From Synchiropus splendidus (taxonomy: Eukaryota > Chordata > Actinopteri > Syngnathiformes > Callionymidae): a stretch of DNA of 64,000 nucleotides. The notes under the pieces are model-generated. The model had not been told where the DNA came from. It ran no database searches and worked only from the letters and a program-made list of their open reading frames with translations. The position numbers and the translations under genes are program-made. Shown one piece after another: positions 1-12,200 of the stretch. Within the stretch, counting starts at the first letter, position 1. Each line of letters opens with the position of its first letter. The stretch covers positions 18,074,501 through 18,138,500 of the forward strand of contig NC_071336.1 of assembly GCF_027744825.2 (NCBI RefSeq), read 5' to 3'.

Positions 1-3000
1 AGGCTTAGTCCTTTCTTGTAGATAATCATCACACAGCTACACAATGATGTTAATTCCCAAGGCATCAGCATTTGCCCTTTAATCTTCCAGCAGAGAGGTT
101 CCTGGGAAACGAAGAAGAGCGCAGAGCAAACCTTTCAGCGATGTTGCTCAGGTGATCGTTGAACTCAGTAATGGTATTTGTGATGCTCGCATTACACAGT
201 GATCTTGGTCTTACAAGTGAGATCTCATAAATACAGCACTCCATATGCTCACAGATCGGAACGATTATTTCCACCTTCAACCACTGACATTTGGGCTGCA
301 GGAAAAGTGTGAAAGGCCACAGCATGCAGATGTCCTCATCTCTCTCTCCAATTCAGCTGAAACAATGAATAAGAAACGCAAGTACGAGTCATCACGGTCG
401 GCCCGTAGTTCAAGCAATATGATGGGTGAAGTTCATGGTGCTTCGTGTGAAGGTGAGTCACCTACACAGGATCAGCTCTCTCCTTTCGAGTGCTTCTCCC
501 GTTCACTCCTCCTTCATGGTGTGAGATAAAGACCAATGGGCACACACAAAGGAGAGTGTGAGGGGGAGGGAAAAGGTGTCAATAATTGTGTAAGCATATC
601 GCATGTGCAGGAGCATGAAGGGGAGATTTTGCATACAATCAGACGAAGCAGAGACTCCTACTGAAGATCAAAGGAGCACAAGTGCGGCCAACATTGGTTT
701 TCTCACACCAGCAACATCGATATGACACAACGCAACAGAAACGCTAAATATGTCTGCATAAAATTTTGATTTCACCACGCCTATCTTCTATTTAACCCTA
801 AAGGAGGAACCTAAACTTTTCACCCTCCCGCGGAGCATTGTGAGAAGAAAACAGCCGAACGAAAAGCCTGAAGCCGAAAGATAATCCTGCATATGTTGAT
901 ATTCTTACGTTAAAAATTCATTCCGAGTACTTGTCTGGAAACACAGTCATCACACCAAAACCATTCACTCTGCTTCAGGACCTGACCTGCCTCTGTCAAT
1001 TGCAGAAATGATGGGCAGCCATTTTCCACCGCTCCTACCTGACCTGCAGGTCAGCAACAACATCGCGGTGTGCATTCCTCTCAGGCTCGAAGGGAGAGGA
1101 CATCAATTGAAAAGCAGCGGCCACCTGCCGAATTGTGATTCCCACAGGGAACAAACACGCGTGCTCCCATGAAACAAATAAGCTTCTTGGTGCATTTTTT
1201 CAGCTGTCCTCCATCCAGTCACCTCAGACGGCACCATCACCGACTGATCCACTTATTCCAGAATCCAAACTAGTCCAAGGCAGGCAGCGCATTCAGCCAT
1301 GTAACTGGTTATCAGCGACATATCTAGACGCCTCGCAAGATTTGGATGGTTGTTCGACTTTTATTTTGGTTTTAGTCCTCCTTTGTTTCCACCTACTGTC
1401 GCTGCTATTGTGCTGGATTCACGCAGTTCCAGTGCTGTGAGCTAGAACACCAATCCTCTTGATTCTGTTCCTTGACTTGGTTTGCGTGTTCTTCTCCTGG
1501 TTCGGTCGATTGTTTGTGTATTTGTTCATTAAACTGCATCACTTTAATTTCACGCCCGAGTCTCGATGTGCTTGGTACAGTTCCTTGCACAAGTGACATT
1601 TGAAATATAAAACTGAAGTCTGGTTCATTTCATTCATCCATTTCACACAAAAGAAAGCTTTCTCTCTACCATTATTACCTCTTATTTATTTATTTCAAGC
1701 ATCACTACCAGTAACGTGGTAAATATAACACTTTACTGCTCTGACTGTTGCTGGTTCCATTTAAAAATGAAGCTCTACCTTGTGTTACTTGTTATTATGC
1801 TCTTAATGGAGTCCAATCTTACCAACATTATTGAATGCAAGGTGATAAATAAAAAATGTTTTTGCTTTTCACCAGAACAAAGCAGTTAAAAGTGAAGAGT
1901 CAATTGTTTTCCTTCTTGTCTACATAATGACTTGGCTCGCCAGCAAGTCAACATTGTCTTGTCAACAAAGGTGTCGCATGCTTGTTTTTCATTCAGTGTG
2001 TTTCAAGCTGAAAACAATATACAACCAAGGACTCTTTTTTCAAACATATTCTAATACAGATGATAGATTTTTGTGACTCAAACCAACCTCATAAAAGTGA
2101 TTCTCTCTGTCACAGAACTTCATTTCCACAACTTCCTTTGATTGAAAGCTTTTTCCAAACTTTCTCAAAGTCAAAGTTGTAAACTTTCCTCCTCAAAACT
2201 ACAGTCTATAAAAGAAAGTGCGGCTTATGTGTCACTTTAAATACCTTTGATTTATCCTCTTCACAGCCCCACAAACAAGAATGGTTCACATCTGAATACA
2301 TCGACGGCACAAATGCCTTTTGGCAAGTTTGCTAAACGCTCAACAGGCCATATCGCTGCCATTCTGAAATGATAGTGGCATTTTGGTACCAAAAGCTGAA
2401 CATATGTTACCCAGACTTGGCTCATTTCCTAATTTAATTTCACTGGTTTTAGCACACGGATAAAGGATTCAGGAGAGTGCTCAATCTGTTAGTCATTTAA
2501 ATGGGATATTAATGACTGCAATGTGGAATTCATCAAATTTATCAAGGTGTTCATTATCCTGTTCATTCCCTCGATGGAACGTTGGGCGGTTGGCGCCGAT
2601 CCTACATGGAGCAAGAGTCAGAATCAGTGACGATGGCGGTGCTTAGGCATGTCCCACATGGAGCCGCCTGAAGGGCTGTTGCTGGCAGCTTGGGGACCGA
2701 GAATGTTGTCTGATAGTGATATTGCTCCATTTCAGCCAAACAATTATTATCCGCTGAAGGCGCTGCAATGACAGGTTGCTGTCGCTAAACCCCCTGAGGA
2801 CCTAGCTCGATGTCATACGGACCAATCTAGCAGCAGCAGCAGCAGCTGCGAGGCAGAGGTTGTTTTTTGATCCCACAAATAGTGTTGATGTGAACCCAGT
2901 TGTGGATACAATCAATGCAAAGTCTTATCATTTCATTTTTTTTTTTAAATTTGAAAGGGCAACAGTGGTTTTAAGGTTCTGTTTACCTCACGCCCCCTGC

Positions 3001-6000
3001 TGGTCTTGAAATGCCTGTGCCCTGGACAATGGCACATACTGTATAGACAAGCTCTGAGACACCACAGGCTCTTGAGTATCTTGATCCATTTACAGCTCCT
3101 GTATAAATGTGAGGTATTATGTACAAGAGGTGATGACATAAGATCATACTTGCCAAAACCAAAAGGCCATATCTCCTGTTGACACTTTTCTGAATGATGA
3201 AGTTGAGGGACTGAAGCGTAGCAAGTACGACAGTAAAGAGCTACAATGGTAGGAAACACTACCACGTGCTGCTGTGAAATGTCACACCAAAAATCCTGAA
3301 CCAAACATCACACATTAGCACATGCTGTTGTGTTGATCACTGTGCCACGATCAGCAAATACTAGCTGAACATTGACCTTGTGGTTGCGGTCAGGACCGCC
3401 AGTTGCCTTCCAAACTCTGTGCGATAGACTTTCAAACCAGACAGCAGTGGGACAGATCGAGAGAGAATGTGCCACTATTTCTGCCCCTTCTCCTCATTTT
3501 TAGCAGTTGCTAAGGGCTTTTTTTTAATTGGACACACTTGTCCACATCACCCAGTGTAATCATAATAAATGGCTGATCTGAATTGAAATGTTTCTCATAA
3601 ACATGCCTTTTGGAATGAAATGACCCAATTTGTCTCATTCTGAATGAAATTCTGTTTGGATTAAGAGGTGTAGATTATGCTGATGGTTCATCAGATCAGA
3701 GCCCAAGAGCAAAAGCAAGCAAAACCACTCGCTGCAGCGGCTGAACATTCATTCATTCAGAGGGTGGGATAAGTGTCCCAGCGGCCACAGCTACTGTTGA
3801 GCTGAAGAAATGGTCTACAAAACACAATTCCAAGAGTTAAAGCCAAAAAACACAATATTTCCTGATAATAAATAATTTTCTCTCGTGGAAACTCACGCAC
3901 AGATGAATGACGGTAGATAGCTGATCCGGAAATTAGAACAGAAAAGACCGACCGTTGTTCCGACTGAAACATGTGGGAAAATCATTATGCATAAGTGTCA
4001 GAATGGTTCCTTGGTTCGAATGACCCTCCAAACGGCATGAAAAAAAACCCTGTACACCTGCACAGGGAATAGAGCGAGTGATTATCCTAGTGCTCTTCAT
4101 TGAGGGAGAACGTGAGGACCACAAGCCGAGAAGTAGACAGTCAGGAAAGAAGGTTGCAGCACCTCTGTGATCAACGTCTGTTTCCATCATCATTACCGGG
4201 TGCTAAACATCGCATCTGCTCCATCCTGGATCCATTAATGGAATGTTAAATGAAGGAGCTTGTTATTTACCAGGAAGTGGGAGACCGCCTGATTCCTCCC
4301 GTCCTCCCAGACCAAAACTAATAACCATTCTTTCTTCCCTCAGAGCAGCTCGTCAGACTTCATTCGTCTTCTCCACCAAGTTGTCTCCCACTGGACAGTT
4401 AATGCACATGTGCTTTTCACTCATGGATGGACGCCTTCATTTTTTAACCTCCCCATTCCCTATGGCTATACGCACACACTCGTGAGGCAGGAGCCTGGCA
4501 CACATCCACTTCAAGTACTCTATACATACCGTATCAAAGCATACTGCGTGCTATTATCCCCATAGCTCATGCATGCACCTGTCCGACTGTGTTTATCAAA
4601 AAACGACAGTAAGTAAAAAGACGTGCGGGATGGAATGGAGATAAATCAGTTGACATCATTTTTCATCCAGGTATAAATATTCATGGTGGCTACGTGCTGG
4701 CTGACAGGTCACAAGTGTAGCTGGACTCACGATGTCACAGCCTTTGCACTGGGTAAGTAAATGCAAAAATAACTGCTGCTGTCGCTCCACATGTGAGCTG
4801 TTCAATTCATCCCTCCTCCCTGCATAGTACCAGCAGCTGTGAAAGAAAGTGTTTGCAATGAGCTGCCGCAGGAGCGGTTGCTTACAATACAGTCCACCAC
4901 CATATTGAAGACCAAAACAAATACGCCTTACTCTCAATGTGTGTCCTCAACATTGTTACCGAAATTGCATGGAACAACCTATTCAACCTATCCCCCCCGA
5001 GTTATGCGAGGCGCTGGAATTTTGTTCCACCAATCACTTTAGTTTCCTTTCACTCACTCCTCTGCGCAGCATGTGCATCCGCATATTCACCCCCACCTTG
5101 TTGAGATGAAGTCATGTGAGCTCATATTTGCCTACAAATATAGTTGCCAAGGGCTGCGATTTGGATGTGTACGACTTTGGCTCAAATCGAATCCAAATTC
5201 AGATTATTTAGATGTATAATAGACAGAACTCACTAGTGCAGCGTGCAGACATCTGAACTCTATACGGGGTGGACATAAACAAACATGACCGACCACATGC
5301 TCCATCTCTCTCTGCGCTATTTCTGACACTCCACACCCTGCGTAACATATCAGCAATTAATGTTTTAATATGTTGTATTAATAAGCCGCTGAACAACTAC
5401 TGTCACACACACACAAAAATTCACCTCCTTGTCCTTTCGGACTCAGTCTCCACCATGGTGAGGATGTCAGCACTGCGAACTACTCATAATAAAAAAAAAA
5501 GATTATTTTCTGATCATTTTTAAATGTAATACATTTACATTACAGCTATTATTATTATTATTATTTATGCATTTTGCACGTGTTCTTTGTACCTGAAATA
5601 CTCAGTACTCAATACTGAAATACTCGCATATTGTGTTAAAATCATTGCAGCCCGGAGCTTTTTTTAGGCTGAAAACTGACATTATATTTGCTCGCTAATT
5701 TGCAAAGGTTCATGTTTCCCGTCATGTTGTTCAATGATCATAAATGATGGCAACTTTCACCACATTTGAAATCTGGGATTTTTGGCCTTAACAATTGATC
5801 CAAAACGCCAGTGAAATCCTGCAGGGTCGAAATTCTGCTCAGATTCTGCAGTGCAAGTGTCAAATCAATATTTAAAAAACATGTCCACAAGTCCACCTGG
5901 ATGTGCTCGAATCATGAATCATGAATGCAACATGGGGAGCTGAGGCACAGCAAGATGAATTCCATTTCATATCAATGGCAGTCTCTCTGGATGAAAGGTT

Positions 6001-8423
6001 AATCAAGAACGTCTACATTTATCTTCTAGAATCATACATTTTAACAGCATTTTTTTTTCTGATCAATATCAGGTAACGATTCTTATCATCTCCCCATCCA
6101 TCGTTCCCTGTGAGCTCCACCAGGAGGAAATGTCAACCTGTGCTAAAAGCAGATTGCCATGAAATTGAATGAGCTCCTGATTTAATGTCACATTTCCGCT
6201 AAAATCACAGTGGGGCAATTGTTTCAACACTGCAGGGTACATATAGACACTAATGCATTTGCCACAAAGGAAGTGCCATTTTATAACTCCGAGGTTCTCC
6301 TAAATGACCGACGTCCCAGTTTAATGCTCAAACCAGAGACACCATTTTCCTAGCAGCGTTTCACATTCTATGCAACATTCATTCCTGTCAGCATTATATG
6401 AAAAATGGATTGTGACCGGAGGGTAATTTGAAGAATGGAAACATAGATTATTTCTGTGGGTTAAAATGGACTGTATGACCATGATGATCACCAGCCCTCG
6501 AGAATCTCACGCTCTACAGCCGGGCTCCATAATACACTCAAGCGCATTTGAAGTATGGATGTCACACCAAATTCAGTGGAAAGAAGTGGCGATGACACAG
6601 AGCAGTGTCAAGCGGGCAGGTGTGCACGACTGGTCATTTGTTATTCATGCTCTGCTCTTTTGCTCTCACTTGTTTTCACTCAACTTCAACTTGCCCATCA
6701 TCTCTCCCGACTACCGAATGAGGTGCTCCAACGCTCCCCAAGGCCAGCAACACTCTAACTCCTTCATCAGTTTTTATGTTTTTGTCACAGTTAAGTACGC
6801 AGACGGCAAATGAAGCAGCATTTACAGATCGCTGCAAGAAACAGACGTGCAAGTGAAGACACACTTGTAATTCAAAATTATTATTCCTGTCAGTGGGGCA
6901 CTGGTTCTTGAGCAGCTTCGGACTGTTCACTGATGTCACTGAAGGCACACTCTCTGCTCCCCGTCCTGGTTCCCAGTTCAACAGGCACGTGTGACATTGA
7001 GTGACAGTCAAACACTTCAAATGTTTCTGCATTAAACCTGGCGACATTCCCGCGTTTGAAGGGCAAAAACATTCTACCATCTATAACTCTCATGTTAAAC
7101 GCTTGGTGACTCTGGCAAACAAGTGAGTCAAAACACGGCTTACTTGGCATCGTTGTTCTGTCTCATTAGAATGAGGATAAATGAGGATAAATGTATACGT
7201 GTTCATGGGGACAGCAACTAGTATGGTCACCTCATACGCTTATGATATGATAATGATTATATTGAATGTTTATAAATTGGCTACTTCAGCTACAATGGAG
7301 ATGAATCAAGGTCACTACCACAGGATACAGATTCAACAGTTGTAGAATCCTCTTAATCTATAGAGAATATGGAGTAGGTGTGTTAAACTTATGGTCCCTG
7401 GGCCTGGTGTAGCTATTCGTGGCCTAGAATAAAGCTCTCCTTTTTCTGTGTAATGAGAATTGTTCGTCTGTTAAATCTGCTAAAGGCTACAAGAAAAGCA
7501 AGGCATTTGCAGATAGAGACAAAAAGACATTCGAAGAATTTTGGTGTCCGTACAGAGCAAATCTTTCATCGGCAAATCTTTTTATTGTGATACATCTGAG
7601 ACATTTATAGCACTGGAATAGCTGCAACAGGTGTGTGCACGCTCTCTGGCTAACCACCAGTTCACTCGTCTGCACAGCCCCAAGGTGAATTAATGATGCG
7701 GCTACGTCATATTAAAGCGGATAATTATTGTGAGCGGCAAGGCAATGCGACACAAACGTCCTTCCATCCAATACAAGTATATCATTATCGTTTCTCTTCA
7801 AGTGTATTTGTGAACCAATTTGAGGAGAGTTCATTTCCTGATTTCAGTTATGACTCATATATTGCCTTGAATTCCAATTTCCAATACCAATATTTACCAA
7901 ATGAATACTTGCTAGGTGGAAACAAGCAACTATTTCCATTTCTGCCAAAGAGGCTGTTTAAAGGTTTCTATTCTGTTTGTTTTATTCAGCTGCTGTGAAT
8001 CTGCAAAAAGTGTTCAGAAGTCAGGGACTTTAGAAGGGTAGGTGTCTTCTTTTCACTCAAGTTCTGATTTGTGAAAGCTGTGCTTTTTAAGCTGCGAAAG
8101 TCCAAACATACAGGACTCCACCCATCATTTTCTAAAACATCTATACCATTATGACGTTAAAATCATCCCACATTTTATTAAGAAACTGAGATCTTTTCTC
8201 GTTCCTCCAATTATGTCCCATTTCATTCCACTTTGACCATCTGCTGTAGAGGGAAAAACATTTGGATGGCAATTAAAAAAATACAGCTCCCTCTGTACTC
8301 CTGCACTTTCACAAATATTTTCATTTCATCTCCCAAATGGCGGCTGCTAATCCCACACTCAGTTCGACAGAAAACTCAACTTAGTGCTCAGGAGTAAATC
8401 AGATCCATAAATGAGGACACGCC
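1..8423. other. Intergenic region downstream of drd3
   Basis: No gene is supported here. Reading frames are short, lack family resemblance and have no coherent splice pattern. The stretch at 1340-1600 is T-rich and ends in an ATTAAA-containing segment that resembles the end of an LTR, but I found no paired ends. A short AGC/CAG run lies at 2829-2845. A perfect 14-bp palindrome lies at 1040-1053. A fragment resembling the terminus of a hAT-like element lies near 7376-7440. The rest is AT-rich unique-looking sequence with short homopolymers. Confidence 0.6.
7376..7440. repeat. Relic of a hAT-like repeat terminus
   Basis: The segment has a 'gtgttaaacttatggtccct' core followed by a GGGCC-type run. 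This is the degenerate form of a dispersed teleost repeat end normally reading like 'gtcaaactcatggccc'. A related fragment occurs at 40425-40475. No partner end or target duplication was found, so this is a family resemblance only. Confidence 0.35.
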
Positions 8424-8424
8424 G

Positions 8425-9011
8425 GCAAATGGTTGAGTGAGATTTTATTTACAACACACATTAGAGTTGGTGGTGGTGCACTCTGATGTGTTCCCTGATG
8501 TTTTCCCATGGCCAGTGCAAGAAACCAGCCTGAAGGTATAAACAGACAGGATTCTGAAAACACTCTTAGTCACAGTAAAATATTGGAAATGGACCACATG
8601 AACACATATATATGGTGTTTCTGAACTGGAAGTCGCACAGTGTCCTTCCCAGTGAGTGGCACTGAGTTTTCACATGCACCAGTGAGTACCTGATGGTCAT
8701 GGGACGGGGGGTGGCAGGGGTCGCTCTTCCATCAGAAGCAGCAGAGATCAATTCGCCGCTATTTCGAAAATCCACATTGCTATGAGGGAATGTTTTACAG
8801 ATCAGCGTCTTCTCCCCTTGTGCTTCAGTGAAACAGCTATCACTATTTTGTAGGCAAACAATAAAGTCCTTATTTTCCCAGCGGCGTCCAAATGCACCTT
8901 TGTTTACATTTACCGCGCGTCTGCAATTTCACGGTTGACCTCACTAAGACAGCTCGTCTTGACCGTGACCAGTCTTCTGCTGCAGTTGTTGTTTAGTTTG
9001 TCTCTGTCATC
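8425..9011 (-). other. drd3: drd3 3' untranslated region with poly(A) signal
   Basis: Downstream of the drd3 stop on the minus strand, the first AATAAA is at 8449-8444 (plus strand TTTATT). This gives a 3' UTR of about 0.57-0.59 kb with cleavage near 8425-8430. The AATAAA near 8861 is on the plus strand and does not apply. The end point is inferred from the signal alone. Confidence 0.45.
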
Positions 9012-9208
9012 TCAGCAGCTGAGAATCTTGATGAAAGCTCGCCTGAACTCGATGTTGAAGGTGGTGTAGATGATGGGGTTCAGGGCGCTGTTGACATAGC
9101 CCAGCCAGGTGAAGGCGCTGTAAAGGCCCGGAGGCAGGTAGCACGTCCTGCAGTGGGTGTTGAGAATGTGAGTCACAAAGAACGGCAGCCAGCAGATGAG
9201 AAACACCC
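9012..9208 (-). CDS. drd3: drd3 coding exon 6 (TM6-TM7, C-terminus)
   Basis: 197 nt. The acceptor is CTCCTCCAG at 9209-9217. The exon begins GG-GTG-TTT and completes the split Gly369 codon. It encodes the rest of TM6 (CWLPFF), extracellular loop 3 with HCRTC, TM7 with NPIIY, a short helix 8 (NIEFRRAF), and the final residues KILSC before TGA at 9014-9012. The very short tail ending in Cys is typical of D2-like receptors. Confidence 0.97.
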
Positions 9209-12200
9209 CTGGAGGAGCCGGAGAGGAGCAGTATGGAGGAAGCATGGAGGGCAGAAGTGGAATTAAGGGGGGATCAAAATGGTGAGTGGGAGAAAAGAAG
9301 GTAGCATGTGATAATAGGGAAAGGAAGAGAACATGTGACAGCATAGAGAAAAAGAGAAACATCATGTTAATCATGTTCTTTGCAGTTTCCATAAATTGAA
9401 ACAGATATATTTATCTTTGAGTGTCAAACATTTCCTTCCATACACCTCAGGACCACCAGGCTTGTGCCAGCAATACACAGGAATTGAAGGTGGGGTTTTT
9501 ATGACAAGACTCTTTGTTGCTCATAAGCACATCAAATGAAGAAAATTAATAGATGTATTTTTTTTCCTTCGCAGGTTTCAGCAAATGTGATCAGTGATGC
9601 TCTTTGTGCTCAGAGGAGGCAGAATCCCATTCCAGCCTTCATGTTTGATTTTATGGGTCGCTCTTGAGGCTCTTTTGCTTTACCAAGGTTTTAACATATA
9701 AACATGTTTGCGTCAAAAGAGCAGGCAAGAGCAGTATGCGAGGGAAGAGACAGCATGTGCGATCATAGATGGTCACACTAGACACATGCACACGCCTCAT
9801 CTCTACACCCCCTACAGGGAAGATCTGATCTCAACTATGGGCACCTCATTACTGTGTGCAAACCTCTGGCACACAGAGAGGCAACAGAGACCAGCACTGT
9901 GAGAGGATGGTCACAAGAGGATGAGGGCGCCTCAGCTGGGCTTTTAACTGGCATTTTAATAGGCCAATTGGCAGTATGAGAGGTGAAATAGCAATAATGG
10001 CTGTTTATCATAACCTAGCGGGCTAAGCCAAATAAAAGAAATGTGTCTCAAAAAAGTAATTTTTATACCTACAGTATGACTTATTCAAATGTTGATAATA
10101 AATGTGTTGCTGCTTCCCTTTTTTCCCATAAGACACAGACATTTTTTTTTTTTTGTGGACAAGACTAGAAAGAACAATCTGCTCCGCTTCAGTTATTCTT
10201 GATGCTCAAATTAAATCTATCTTTATCTCACCTTAAACAGGAAGGAGGCACTTGCGGAAGGTCACACAGATATAGTGCAAAGATATTAATAACACACACA
10301 CCAATCGCTCTTACACTCATTAAGTCAACGTTCTGTAACAGTGGCTCCAGTGCAGCCGCCAGCTAAGCAGGTGGGAGGCGTGCAGGTAGGGAATTATTTT
10401 GGGTTATCATTAACAGCTGTGTAATATTATCAGACACCTCTGACTGCATTTCCTCAGAAGGATCTGTGTGATGTGTCTGCTCACTGGACCAGACTTAATG
10501 CAACCTGCTTGATAATTAGAGCATGCGGAAGCTTCTGCCAGGAGTCTCCGGTCCAGAACCAGACGCCAGCCAGACTTTTGACATTTTAACTTGTGCAAAC
10601 TTTGTTTGTTTCGCAGCCCCAACTGTAGGAACTGTCAGTGTTTGGCAAGCGATCAAGTGACAGGATAAATGATGCTGGAAAAACTGGCCCTAACTTCGCA
10701 AAAAGGAGGCACACAACAACAACTACATTATATAATTAATTTCTTCTCATGAGCCTCCACTCACCAAGCACAATTGCAAGCATCTGAGTGGCCTTCTTCT
10801 CCCGGGCGTGCATACTCCGAAATCGCTGGTTACTGGTGAAAGAGTGAGGTACAGCCCGCAGGGACGTGTGCGTCCGTCCGTTGGAAAGGTCCTTCACCTC
10901 ACAGCTCATTCGAACAGGTGGCTGGGCGTTACCTCCGTTTGCAGCAGCATCTTCCCGTTGCTCCTGGTCCAGGTCCAACTCAGTGGGACCGCATGATGCA
11001 TGGCTTATGCTGCAGTAGTTCTGTGTGTCCACCGGGGGCATTGAGTTGTCAACAGGTCCAGTCTTGGGGCGTTTACGCCATAAGCATCCCGATAGAAAGT
11101 TGGGTTTGGATTCAACTGAAGGCTCAACGCTCTGCTGTTGGGAACATAATTTGAGATTAGGATTGTACTGGACCGTACCTCACTAGCTATCAGTTCTAAG
11201 CACCAATACCAGGACTACACATATACAAATCTGGAAGAGACACCAAGCTGTTTTTCATTTTTCACTTTGGCGACGTGCTGTACTGCAACACTCAACACAA
11301 CATGGATGACAGGAATGGAAAAGAAAAATCTTCATTGCGGCTACAGTCTCCTGGTTTATGAACTGCATGGGTGTTGCGCTGGTTGTTGGGGAAAACTGCT
11401 GATTTTCTCATGTACTTTTCTTTCAGCGGTGAACTTGGAAAATGTTATTGGTTTGTAATAGAGCATGTACATCTGTTTTTCAGTGTTTAGTAGCAGTTTA
11501 AATGGAAAAAATATGCACAACATATACAACGCAATATAAACAACAGTGAAGTTTATAACACGGTAATAACTCTCATTGAGCAAACTGAGTAGTTTCACAA
11601 TAACTTTCACTCATAGACTCATAATTCAGTGTTTCTGTCAAGTCATAGAGCAATGTCCAGGTGTTTTTGGCTAGTCGGGGTTGGAGGACGCAGCCTAGTG
11701 GTCTTCTCGCAGCATCTTCTCACTGCATAACTCTTGAACCACAGGTGTCATCAAAATCCCTCAACATCAATACATTTCTTATTTATAATGTCATTGAGAA
11801 CACTTGCGATTACTTCATTACACATTACACTGCTTGATGGGAGAAGTGCTACTTGATGGTAAGATGTGATTTAAATCTCCTGAATATACAGTGAATAAAA
11901 TCCACAAAGATTGGTCCAGTGTTCTCACTGCTTCTACCGCAGTTTGACTTGGTTTGTTTTGCTTAATTACACAGCCTTTTGGGAACAAGGGACCACTTGT
12001 TTTCCTTGGCCAACACGTTTAAGAGTTTAAAATAAGTGATGTGGCTGGTATCGTTTGATAAGAAAACTTGAAATAGTGACAGCAGCCAAGTGGAACTTTA
12101 GGGGGAAAACAATGGACCATAATCAGTGGCAGGTTTGACTGCTACCAGGTGCCAGTGATCATAACACAATGCCATGTTATTAATATGCATTAATATGTTC

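Noticed and set aside
2560..2850. Possible processed pseudogene because of higher GC
   Set aside because: No open frame or protein family could be recognised on either strand.
9012..9392. Single 126-aa reading frame including sequence upstream of exon 6
   Set aside because: Residues before the CTCCTCCAG acceptor are intronic and have no receptor homology.
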